Assembly (NCBI GenBank): GCA_052168315.1
Contig: JBQLZO010000089.1
Coordinates: forward strand, 1 to 10,787
Source: JBQLZO01 sp052168315
Lineage (GTDB): Bacteria > Planctomycetota > Phycisphaerae > Phycisphaerales > UBA1924
Direction: 5' to 3'
Length of the DNA: 10,787 nucleotides
This document shows positions 1 through 6,594 of the stretch, piece by piece (within the stretch, counting starts at the first letter, position 1; each line of letters starts with the position of its first letter). The notes under the pieces were generated by a model, which saw nothing but the letters and a program-made list of their open reading frames with translations, was not told where the DNA came from and searched no databases. A program made the translations under genes and the position numbers.

Positions 1-55
1 CTGCTCTGCTGCTCTGCTGCTCTGCTGCTCTGCTGCTCTGCTGCTCTGCTGCTCT
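1..55. repeat. Octanucleotide tandem repeat (CTGCTCTG)n at the left edge
   Basis: Six perfect copies of CTGCTCTG fill positions 1-48, and a seventh matches 7 of 8 bases (49-55) before a run of C. The array touches the window edge, so its full length is unknown. Because 8 is not a multiple of 3, a change of one unit would shift a reading frame. The array itself has no stop codon in any frame on either strand. It reads as a cycle of Q-S-S-R-A-A-E-Q on minus and L-L-C-C-S-A-A-L on plus. It lies 28 bases beyond the stop of the minus-strand gene at 84-737, so it is either intergenic or in the start of the next gene, which is not visible. Confidence 0.95.
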
Positions 56-83
56 CCCCCTCCGCCGCTCAAGCCACCCGGCA

Positions 84-737
84 TCACGGGCGCCCCGAAC
101 TGCGCGTGTGCTCGAGCGGCACCGGCGCCCCATCCCGCACCTCATAGCGAAAGGTCTGAAACCGATCGGCCTGGTGGTCATCGTCGGTCGAAACCCGGAT
201 CGTCAGGCTGACAACGGTGCGCTCCCGATCCGCCCGCACGCCCAATTCGACGATGTCCCAGTCGAACCCTCCATCCCACGCGCTCCGGGCCTCGTCGTAC
301 CGCAGGATCATCTCCCGCACCCGCCCACTCGGCGGCACAAAGGTGATCTCATCGACCCCGATGCGCTGCGGCACACCCTCCCGGTCGAGAAACTCGATCG
401 TCGCCGGATCCGCCACCAGTTCGTGATGCATGATCGGCACCAGCCGATCGAAACCCGGCACATCCGCGCCATCCTCCGCCGGCGATTCGCGAGGAAACAC
501 CGCGTACAGAAACCCCTCCGGCACGCTCCGCCCGGACTCGTGGCTCCACACAATGGCCCCACCCCGCGCGGTGCGAACCGACACCCCCGTCATCACGAAC
601 GCAATCACCAACCCCGCGCCCAGCGCAAGCCCGACGCCGAGCATCACGACAAGCACCATCGCGCCCCCGCACCCGCGCCCGCCCGGGCGTCCGCCGCGCC
701 GCCCCCCACGAACGAACTGTGATGGATGCTGGACCAT
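84..737 (-). CDS. Hypothetical single-pass membrane-anchored protein, downstream of ruvA
   Basis: I do not recognise this 217-residue protein. It has a short Arg/Gly-rich N-terminus (about residues 9-24), one hydrophobic helix (about residues 27-49, starting MVLVVMLGVGLAL), and a C-terminal domain of about 165 residues that is rich in charged and beta-prone stretches. The layout predicts a type II orientation with the C-terminal domain outside the cytoplasm. There are no catalytic-looking motifs and no lipobox. I chose ATG 737 because it follows the ruvA stop by 10 bases. The frame stays open upstream to 824, but that would overlap ruvA and adds a Cys/Arg/Trp-rich stretch typical of a shadow frame. 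ATG 659, directly before the helix, is a possible alternative. No strong Shine-Dalgarno is visible, so translation may be coupled to ruvA. It is probably the last gene of the plsC-like/ruvA unit. Confidence 0.7.
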   Translation of the reverse strand: MVQHPSQFVRGGRRGGRPGGRGCGGAMVLVVMLGVGLALGAGLVIAFVMTGVSVRTARGGAIVWSHESGRSVPEGFLYAVFPRESPAEDGADVPGFDRLVPIMHHELVADPATIEFLDREGVPQRIGVDEITFVPPSGRVREMILRYDEARSAWDGGFDWDIVELGVRADRERTVVSLTIRVSTDDDHQADRFQTFRYEVRDGAPVPLEHTRSSGRP

Positions 738-747
738 GCCCGAGAAC

Positions 748-1410
748 TTACCCACGCCGCGCGAACGCCGCCGCCAGCACGGCGTCCGCCGTCCCGAGCC
801 CCGGATCGTCCCGCACCACCGCATCCACCAGCTGCTCCGCGCTCGCCTGCGGCTCGCCCAGCTTCACCATCGCCGCGATCGCCCGCGATGCATGCTCCGC
901 CCGCCCGCCCGAGGCCACCCCACCGCCGCGCCCGCCGCCCCTCGCCCCGCCCGCCGCGGCGTCCAGCGACCCGCCCATCGCCAGCGAACCCACCTTCCCC
1001 TTCAGCTCCAGCACGATCGACTCCGCCAGCTTCTTGCCGATCTCCGGCAGCTTGCTCAGCGCCCGCACATCCTCGCCCACGATCGCGGTCGCGATCTCGC
1101 CCACCGGCGCCGCCATCGCCCGCAGCACACGCCGCGCCCCGAGCCCCTTCACCTTCGTCAGGTGCTCGAACAGCTCCCGCTGCTCGGGCGCCTCGAACCC
1201 CAGCAGCCGCGGAACCAGCGTCGCCCCCTGCGCCTGCGACTCGATCGTCATGATCGTCGAAAGCTCGATCGGCTCCCCGATCCGCCCGATCATCGTCTCC
1301 ATCGCCGCCCGCGGCAGGTACACCTCCACCGACACCGGCATCCCGTCCAGCGCCACCACGATCGACTGATCATGCACGCGCCGCACCGTCCCGCGAATGT
1401 GCGCGATCAT
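748..1410 (-). CDS. ruvA: Holliday junction branch migration complex subunit RuvA
   Basis: RuvA binds four-way DNA junctions as a tetramer and loads the RuvB motor for branch migration in recombination and stalled-fork repair; it acts in the cytoplasm. The 220-residue protein has the family order. An OB-fold domain spans about residues 1-66 (opening MIAHIRGTV), and the RLLGFEAPEQRELFEHL block is diagnostic. Two helix-hairpin-helix motifs follow: VKGLGARRVL near 87-96 and LPEIGKKLAESIVLELK near 121-137. A Gly/Ala-rich linker (about 141-171) leads to a small C-terminal RuvB-binding domain (about 172-218). The start ATG overlaps the stop of the upstream acyltransferase as ATGA, which suggests translational coupling. 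The acidic pin region (IESQAQGA, 56-63) shows one acidic residue where E. coli has Glu-Asp, and appears a few residues longer. Neither ruvC nor ruvB is visible beside it; the next gene downstream is an unrelated membrane protein. Confidence 0.96.
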   Translation of the reverse strand: MIAHIRGTVRRVHDQSIVVALDGMPVSVEVYLPRAAMETMIGRIGEPIELSTIMTIESQAQGATLVPRLLGFEAPEQRELFEHLTKVKGLGARRVLRAMAAPVGEIATAIVGEDVRALSKLPEIGKKLAESIVLELKGKVGSLAMGGSLDAAAGGARGGGRGGGVASGGRAEHASRAIAAMVKLGEPQASAEQLVDAVVRDDPGLGTADAVLAAAFARRG

Positions 1411-2348
1411 GCCGCACCCCCCTCATGCGCCGGACGCGGGGCCGAGCCCGACGCCGCCCGCGCTTCGGGCGCTTCGCCCGTCCGCACCGCCCGATCATCG
1501 GTCGCCCGAAGCACGCCCGACCCATCCTCCCGCCACACCGTGCCCCCCTCATCCACATAGTTCCCCGCCATGTCCACCAGCAGCGGCGGATCATGCCGCA
1601 TCAAGGGCTTGCGATCGTTCATCGCCCACCCCGTCTCACGCGCGTACAGCGACCGCAGCTCGCCCGCGATCGCCTCCGCATCCATCCCCTCCCACCGCGA
1701 GGGCTCGATCACCGGCAGGAACCGCACCTGCGACCGCGAGGGCGTCAGCAGCGAATCCCACGCCGCCAGCCGCTGCGGCGTCCCATCAATAATCGCCGGA
1801 AGCACCCGCGCCCCCGAGCGCCGGATCAGCATCGCAACCCCCGGCTCGAACGGCAGCAGCTGCCGCGCAGGCCGCTCCAGGTGCCCCTCCGGGAACAACC
1901 CGAGCACCCCTCCGCGCTTCAGATGCCCCATCGCCTCACGAAGACCCCGGGCGCTCCCGCCCCGACGATCAAGCGTGATGATCTCCAGAAAGCCCCACAC
2001 CGGATCCAGCACCGGCACACGCATGTCCTCGGCCATGATCCACCGCGCCTCGAACGGCAACGCCGACTGCACCAGCAGCGGATCGCACCCGCTCGTGTGG
2101 TTCGCGATCACGATCAACGGCGACCCCGCCCCCCGCCACCCCGTGCCCCCATCCGCCGGGATGTGCTCCCGCCCGACAACCCGCACCCGGTGCAGCGCCC
2201 GCGCGTACACCTGCCCGAACCGATACGCCGCCCGCCCCGGAAGCTCACGATGCGTGTTCGGCGCACGCCACACCCAGGTCGCCAGCAGCGCGAACCCGAT
2301 CCACCCCACACCCGCGATCACCGCGATGGCAAGCACCGTTCCATCCAT
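1407..2348 (-). CDS. PlsC-type lysophospholipid/glycerolphosphate acyltransferase family protein
   Basis: A membrane-associated acyltransferase of the PlsC/LPLAT family, which moves an acyl chain from acyl-ACP or acyl-CoA to a lysophospholipid acceptor such as 1-acylglycerol-3-phosphate. In the 313-residue form an N-terminal hydrophobic helix covers about residues 4-27. The catalytic HX4D motif is in ANHTSGCDP (His84, Asp89). The acceptor-binding regions follow: IITLDRRGG (123-131), LFPEGHLERP (151-160, motif FPEG) and VLPAIIDGTP (182-191). Residues from about 250 on form a tail with no motif I recognise, ending in a low-complexity Ala/Gly/Pro stretch. The start is uncertain: ATG 2348 sits just before the helix, while ATG 2396 would add 16 basic residues. 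Neither has a good Shine-Dalgarno. Its stop overlaps the ruvA start by ATGA. The family is certain, but the exact substrate cannot be told from sequence, so I give no gene symbol. Confidence 0.93.
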   Translation of the reverse strand: MDGTVLAIAVIAGVGWIGFALLATWVWRAPNTHRELPGRAAYRFGQVYARALHRVRVVGREHIPADGGTGWRGAGSPLIVIANHTSGCDPLLVQSALPFEARWIMAEDMRVPVLDPVWGFLEIITLDRRGGSARGLREAMGHLKRGGVLGLFPEGHLERPARQLLPFEPGVAMLIRRSGARVLPAIIDGTPQRLAAWDSLLTPSRSQVRFLPVIEPSRWEGMDAEAIAGELRSLYARETGWAMNDRKPLMRHDPPLLVDMAGNYVDEGGTVWREDGSGVLRATDDRAVRTGEAPEARAASGSAPRPAHEGGAA

Positions 2349-2499
2349 CAACGCACGCCGATGGTAGTGCTTTGCCCTCCCCGCAACACGGCGCATCCGG
2401 AGCGTCCACCCCAACCGACGGCGGACGACCAGCAGCCGCGCAGCAAAGCCACCGGGCTCGTCCGTCGAACCCGAACCAACCCGGCAAGCTGAACAGCCC
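2349..2499. other. Rest of the gap between the M14 peptidase gene and the acyltransferase gene
   Basis: No gene is supported here. If the acyltransferase starts at ATG 2396, the part from 2349 to 2396 becomes coding. A TACCAT hexamer on the minus strand (2361-2366) matches the -10 consensus at four of six positions. It has no convincing -35 partner and would give an almost leaderless transcript from ATG 2348, so I do not call it a promoter. Confidence 0.4.
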
Positions 2500-2524
2500 T
2501 TGGGATGATTGGGGGGTGGGGGGG
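2500..2524 (-). terminator. Candidate rut-like C-rich stretch after the M14 peptidase gene
   Basis: Immediately after the stop codon at 2525-2527 the minus-strand transcript carries 25 bases without a single G, including runs of seven and six C separated by one A. Known rut sites are C-rich and G-poor, so Rho-dependent termination could begin here. I see no stable hairpin followed by a U-run in the gap to the next gene; only a weak GCTG-tt-CAGC stem is present. On the plus strand the same bases form two G runs (2511-2516 and 2518-2524). This is a suggestion from composition only. Confidence 0.25.
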
Positions 2525-4303
2525 TCAGTCGGTCTCTTCGAGACGGATCTCCGTGCGGATGTCCGTGGCCTTCTCAGCGCGGTACTCGATCGCGACCGTG
2601 TCCCCAGCGCTGCCCTCGATGAAGAACCGATGCACGATCGACCCGCGCGAGCCGATCCCCTCCGGGTACTGCACCCGACCCGGCTCGAACCGCACCTCGC
2701 CCATCGTCGTGTCCCACCAGCCATCCATCTTCCCGGAGGCCACCACGCTCCCGCCCCGCGGCGCGGTGCAGATCAGCAGATCATTGGTGCCGATCGAAGC
2801 CTGCCGGGCCCGCGCGGTCCGCGTCGGGATGATCTTCTCGTTCCGGATCTCAACGGTCACAGACCACACCCGCTCCGCGTGCCGCTGCACCTTGATCCGA
2901 TCGAACGAGAGCTTGGGCATCTCGCCGCCGTGGAACATCGTGAACGCGAAGTTCCGGTGCGCCTCTTCCTCGAGCATGAAGTTCGGCGTGATCCGGGAGG
3001 ACCACTTGTTCAGCCCGCCCACCAGCACCGTCCCGAACTGCGGATGCTCCACCTCCGTGTACTCCGTGAACGGCTCGCCGAACTGCAGCTTGTCCCGGAA
3101 GACCCACATCTGCTCATCCGATGGCCGGTTCACATCCCGCTGGAAGTACTTGCCGGTCGTCCAGAGCTCGTTCGTGAACGAGATCACGCCCAGCCCCTCC
3201 GCGGCCCAGGTCGCCTCGCCGCCGTGGACATTGTAAAGATCCGCGTAGATCACCAGGTACCGGTAATACGGCAGCATGTCCTCGCCCAGCCGCCCGAACT
3301 CGTCGTACACCCGGATATCGCTCCGCGGATACACATCCGCGCGGTAGTTCGTCCCCGGCCCGCGCAGCATCATCCCGCCCGTGTTGTGGTACGACTGGAA
3401 CGCCGCGATGTTGGGATGGTCGTAGCAGAACTCCGCGATCGCCCGCGTCTCCGGTGCCGACAGCGGGAACGCGCCCGCGCCGTACTGCACATAGTCCGGC
3501 TGCCAGTCCGCCGGCCAGTTGCGGTTCATGTCATGCCCATCGGTCCCATCCTCGCTGATCCGCCCATCCCCATCCGTGTCGATCCCCTCCTGACCGAGGT
3601 AGGTCCACTCGCCCACCTCACCATCGGGAACCCGCTCGAAGATCCGAGGATCCCACCGGTTCCGGATCCAGCCACCCCGAGGATCGCGCTTCCACATCTG
3701 CGTGATCGAACCATCACCGTCCAGATCGTTCAGCTCATCCTCATCCACCAGCCCATCCCCATCCAGGTCCCGCGGCATCTGGTTCCACCGCCTGTTGTGC
3801 GGCGTCGATGGCCCCTCGAACCACTTCGCCCGCGAGTCCGGGCTCACGATCGGCATCATGTAGAACGCGTAGTCATCCAGCAACTCCGTGATCCGGTCGT
3901 TGTGCCCGTAGTAGGTCGCCAGGTACCACAGCGAGTACAGCACCACCTCCGTCGCCTGGATCTCATTGGCATGGATCGAACCGTCGATCCACATCGCCGG
4001 CTTCGAACGATGGTCGCTCCCCGGCGCTGTGATGATCGCCACCAGCAGATCACGCCCGAGCCCCGATTGCCCGATCGTCCGCACCTCGATCAGGTCCGGA
4101 TACGCCCGCGCCAGCGCCCGCATGTGCTCGTCCGTCTGCTCCACCGTGTAGTACCGGTTCCACGCGATCTCATGCCGCGAGTCCACCGTCGGCGTCGCCG
4201 CAGCGGGCGCTCCGCCAAACAGCACGCCCGCCAGCGCCACCGCCCCGAACAGCGCCGACGACCAGCCTCCGGAGAACGAACGATTGTCGTTGCAGCGATC
4301 CAT
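2525..4303 (-). CDS. Secreted M14-family zinc carboxypeptidase with inserted calcium-loop motifs
   Basis: A 592-residue exported metallopeptidase of family M14, expected to remove C-terminal residues from peptides outside the cytoplasm or in the periplasm. The signal peptide covers about residues 1-36 (hydrophobic core near 15-31, likely cleavage after APAAA). The zinc site is visible as His111-x-x-Glu114 in GSIHANEIQATE and His306 in FQSYHNTGG. The substrate-binding pair is Asn260-Arg261 in HDMNRNWP, and the general base is Glu379 in SFTNELW. Between the HxxE and NR motifs lie three DxDxDG loops (starting Asp179, Asp193, Asp242); the first is a full 12-residue EF-hand loop ending in Glu190. 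A beta-rich C-terminal domain of about 130 residues follows. ATG 4303 is 2 bases after the upstream stop, with GGAGGG 9 bases ahead. The frame is open to 4603, but that part overlaps the upstream paralogue and lies before the signal peptide. The exact substrate is unknown. Confidence 0.93.
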   Translation of the reverse strand: MDRCNDNRSFSGGWSSALFGAVALAGVLFGGAPAAATPTVDSRHEIAWNRYYTVEQTDEHMRALARAYPDLIEVRTIGQSGLGRDLLVAIITAPGSDHRSKPAMWIDGSIHANEIQATEVVLYSLWYLATYYGHNDRITELLDDYAFYMMPIVSPDSRAKWFEGPSTPHNRRWNQMPRDLDGDGLVDEDELNDLDGDGSITQMWKRDPRGGWIRNRWDPRIFERVPDGEVGEWTYLGQEGIDTDGDGRISEDGTDGHDMNRNWPADWQPDYVQYGAGAFPLSAPETRAIAEFCYDHPNIAAFQSYHNTGGMMLRGPGTNYRADVYPRSDIRVYDEFGRLGEDMLPYYRYLVIYADLYNVHGGEATWAAEGLGVISFTNELWTTGKYFQRDVNRPSDEQMWVFRDKLQFGEPFTEYTEVEHPQFGTVLVGGLNKWSSRITPNFMLEEEAHRNFAFTMFHGGEMPKLSFDRIKVQRHAERVWSVTVEIRNEKIIPTRTARARQASIGTNDLLICTAPRGGSVVASGKMDGWWDTTMGEVRFEPGRVQYPEGIGSRGSIVHRFFIEGSAGDTVAIEYRAEKATDIRTEIRLEETD

Positions 4304-4305
4304 GT

Positions 4306-6357
4306 TCAGTTGCCCTCCAGTGTGATGCCCATCCGCCGCCAGCCGAACCGGGCCGATCGGACCTCGATCGTCACCTCGCTCCCCGCCTCCGCCGCGATCA
4401 ACCACTCGGCACGCTCGGACCCGCCGTGCGGCGCGATCGCCCCGAACCCGGCCACCCGAGACCCCGACAGGATCTGCTCCAGTTCCAACTCCCCATCCGG
4501 ATCCAGCGCCACCGTCAGCCGATGGATCCGCCGCGTCTTCTCGCCGATCGCCGAGACCGTCGGCATCCCGCCCGTGTTGGTCATCGACACCGATACCCGC
4601 CATACACCGCCCCCGACCCGCTCAACCACGGGCTCGCCCACCTCCAGCACCGGGAACCGCTCGAGCACGCCCGCGACGAACTCGGTCTGCTGCGCGATCA
4701 GCGGATCCACCAGATCGCCCGGCGGATTCACGCGAACGCCCGGCCGGAACCCACCGATCTCCACCATCCCCAGCTGCGGATGCTCGAATGACTTCCACGC
4801 GATGAACCCGCCATCATCGCCCCGCTCATCGAGCCACGCCAGCCACTTCGCGTCCGGCGAATCCGAGCCCTTCTCCCTGCCCCCGCGTCCCGACCGCTCG
4901 CCCGCATCACCACCCCCGCCCGCCTCCGCGGGTGCGGCCGCCGGACTCGGATCCGCCCCGCCCTGCGCCAGCGCCATCACCCGCGCCCGCACATCCTCCG
5001 GCAGCGCCGCGACCGTCGCCATCATCGCGCTCTGCTCCTCCTCCGAAGCGTTCTCGAAGCTCGCGATCTCCGCCGCGCGCGTGTCCGCATCCATCTGCAG
5101 GAACTCGATGATCATCACCGGAACGCCCCGCTCCAGCAGCGAATCACGCTCCCGCTGCAGCGCCGACTCCCGCTCGCTCCCCGCGCCGGCGTCACCGCCA
5201 TTCGCCCCCGCGCCGCCTCCGTCGCCGCTCTCATTCGCCTTCGAATCCCCATCCCCGGACTTCACCAGGTCCGGACGCACCCACACCGGAGTGCCGAACG
5301 CGTACACCCCCAGGTCCGCGTACAGCCACTGCACCAGCGAGCCGTTCCGCGATGGACCATCCTCGGATTTCGTGATCCCGGTGATCTCCTTGAATTCCTT
5401 CGAGACCACCTCGTACACGGGCTTGTCGCCATCTTCGATCCCCGTCGGCACGCGCCGCTCGGGCCCAAACTGCCCAGTCGCCGGAATCGAAACAACCGTG
5501 TCGTGCGGCCCGTACACCACCGCCGCGATGATGTTCGTCCGCGACTGGAGCCAACGCGCCAGCGCCAGCGTCTCCGCCCGCTCCAGCGGATACAGCCCCG
5601 CGCCATCGGCGTGCTCGGGCCAGTGCGTCGGGAAGTGCATATCGAAGTCCACGCCGCCCCCGGAAGCGCCGCCCCACCCATCCTCGTTGAACGAGCCATC
5701 CCCATCGTCGTCGATCCCCTCGATCAGGATCGCGTGCGTCGCCGCCATCGCATCATCGCCCGAGGGCGCCCGAACGATCCGCGGATCATCCGGATCGATG
5801 ATGTGCGTCGCGCCGATCCCGTACCGGGCGTTCGGCGCTGGCACCCGCATCAGCGTGATCACCCCATCACCGTTCAGATCGTTCGGCGGGTCCTCATCCA
5901 TCCGACCATCGCGGTCCGCATCCATCGACACGGGCGCCCGCCCGGACGCGGCGACATACGGACGCCGGGACTCGAAACGCCCCATCCCATCCGGGTTCAG
6001 CATCGGCACGATGTACACCGTCCGCTGCGCGAGCATCTCCGCGTGCTCGTTCACCAGCCGCTCAGCCAGCGCGGTCCCCACCAGCGTCCCGATCGTGTGA
6101 TCCCCCTGCGCCCCCGCGATGATCACCAGCGCCGGCCGCTCATCGATCGATCGACCCAGCGCATCTTCACCAGGCTCGCCCACCGTCAGCACCGTCACCG
6201 CCCGCCCCTCCGCGGACTCGCCGATCGTCGTGGAACTGATCGTCGGCGCCCCCGGCGCGCTCCCCGCCAGCAGCGGCAGCAGAACCGCACCCAGCACCGA
6301 ACGCCCGATCAGGGCTCGCCAGGAGTCAGGTGATCGACGCGTGCACGGGCTCATCAT
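4306..6357 (-). CDS. Exported M14 carboxypeptidase-fold protein, probable pseudoenzyme
   Basis: A 683-residue paralogue of the next gene. Both share the order of signal peptide, M14 core, DxDxDG loops, an EHPQ-G block (about 525-536) and a beta-rich C-terminal domain. The signal peptide spans about residues 1-37 (core VLGAVLLPLLAG, cleavage near APGA). By manual alignment the catalytic residues are lost: HANE becomes Gly85-Asp-His-Thr88, the Asn-Arg pair becomes Asp239-Met240 (VDFDMHFP), and the catalytic Glu becomes Pro357 (FGTPVWV). One His (285) may match the third zinc ligand. The three calcium-type loops remain (Asp146, Asp160, Asp216). An insert at about 364-503, Gly/Ala-rich with a charged helical centre, separates the core from the EHPQ block. 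The AAGGAG 7 bases before ATG 6357, with the signal peptide, decides the start; ATG 6354 is equivalent. The role is unknown: a binding or partner protein for the adjacent enzyme is an inference. Confidence 0.88.
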   Translation of the reverse strand: MMSPCTRRSPDSWRALIGRSVLGAVLLPLLAGSAPGAPTISSTTIGESAEGRAVTVLTVGEPGEDALGRSIDERPALVIIAGAQGDHTIGTLVGTALAERLVNEHAEMLAQRTVYIVPMLNPDGMGRFESRRPYVAASGRAPVSMDADRDGRMDEDPPNDLNGDGVITLMRVPAPNARYGIGATHIIDPDDPRIVRAPSGDDAMAATHAILIEGIDDDGDGSFNEDGWGGASGGGVDFDMHFPTHWPEHADGAGLYPLERAETLALARWLQSRTNIIAAVVYGPHDTVVSIPATGQFGPERRVPTGIEDGDKPVYEVVSKEFKEITGITKSEDGPSRNGSLVQWLYADLGVYAFGTPVWVRPDLVKSGDGDSKANESGDGGGAGANGGDAGAGSERESALQRERDSLLERGVPVMIIEFLQMDADTRAAEIASFENASEEEQSAMMATVAALPEDVRARVMALAQGGADPSPAAAPAEAGGGGDAGERSGRGGREKGSDSPDAKWLAWLDERGDDGGFIAWKSFEHPQLGMVEIGGFRPGVRVNPPGDLVDPLIAQQTEFVAGVLERFPVLEVGEPVVERVGGGVWRVSVSMTNTGGMPTVSAIGEKTRRIHRLTVALDPDGELELEQILSGSRVAGFGAIAPHGGSERAEWLIAAEAGSEVTIEVRSARFGWRRMGITLEGN
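4313..4318 (-). promoter_or_regulatory. Shine-Dalgarno GGAGGG fixing the start of the active M14 peptidase
   Basis: GGAGGG on the minus strand lies 9 bases before ATG 4303. It sits inside the last codons of the upstream paralogue (Glu-Gly-Asn-stop), so ribosomes finishing that gene pass directly over it. It supports ATG 4303 over any start further upstream in the same frame. Confidence 0.75.
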
Positions 6358-6364
6358 GGGCCGG

Positions 6365-6370
6365 CTCCTT
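6365..6370 (-). promoter_or_regulatory. Shine-Dalgarno AAGGAG deciding the start of the M14 pseudoenzyme
   Basis: AAGGAG on the minus strand lies 7 bases before ATG 6357 and 10 before ATG 6354. The reading frame continues upstream to 6582 with no comparable site, and the protein downstream opens with a normal signal peptide. This site therefore places the true start well inside the open frame. Confidence 0.8.
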
Positions 6371-6594
6371 CTTGCCACCGGAGTGCTCACCGACGGGCGC
6401 AGCGCTCCGGCACGCCGACCCGCATGGGCCCACGAAGGTAGCAGGTCACCGCCCAGCAGCACCGCCCCCGCAGCGCGCAACGCCCACCCCGGGCACGCCA
6501 GGACGCCCACACCCCCGCTCCGCCCCACAACCGGCGCAATCCCGCACACACCCATCCCGCCACCGGAGCGCGCCCACCGCACGCCCAGCGATCC
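6371..6594. other. Intergenic region between uppS and the M14 pair
   Basis: No gene is supported. The minus-strand frame of the downstream gene stays open through most of it but has no start with a ribosome site, and its residues look like translated GC-rich spacer. A TGC-TACCTT on minus (TACCTT at 6435-6440) resembles an extended -10 box about 78 bases before the start, without a recognisable -35. The gap is long compared with the overlaps elsewhere, so a promoter for the M14 pair is plausible here but not shown. No hairpin terminator for uppS is visible. Confidence 0.4.

Noticed and set aside
1..55. The left-edge array as a CRISPR
   Set aside because: The units are 8 bases long and directly adjacent, without spacers; it is a simple tandem repeat.
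430..1560. Plus-strand open frames opposite ruvA and the hypothetical gene
   Set aside because: Proline/Arg-rich with no recognisable feature, and fully antisense to ruvA, whose identity is secure.
4304..4603. Upstream extension of the active M14 peptidase reading frame
   Set aside because: It overlaps the 3' end of the paralogue in another frame and would put about 100 residues before a normal signal peptide. The Shine-Dalgarno at 4313-4318 supports ATG 4303.
2372..6100. Very long plus-strand open frame (1242 codons) antisense to the M14 genes
   Set aside because: Its protein is dominated by Arg, His, Pro and Ser with no motif, and it lies opposite two genes with clear family signatures. 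Long antisense frames are expected in very GC-rich DNA.
6137..6154. Short ATCG tandem run (ATCGATCGATCGA) inside the pseudoenzyme gene
   Set aside because: It is coding sequence for Ser-Ile-Asp and neighbours; about three units of four bases in a gene rich in GATC-type codon junctions is not notable.
6358..6582. Upstream extension of the pseudoenzyme reading frame, with hydrophobic stretches
   Set aside because: The AAGGAG site and signal peptide at 6357 fix the start; the extra residues look like translated spacer.
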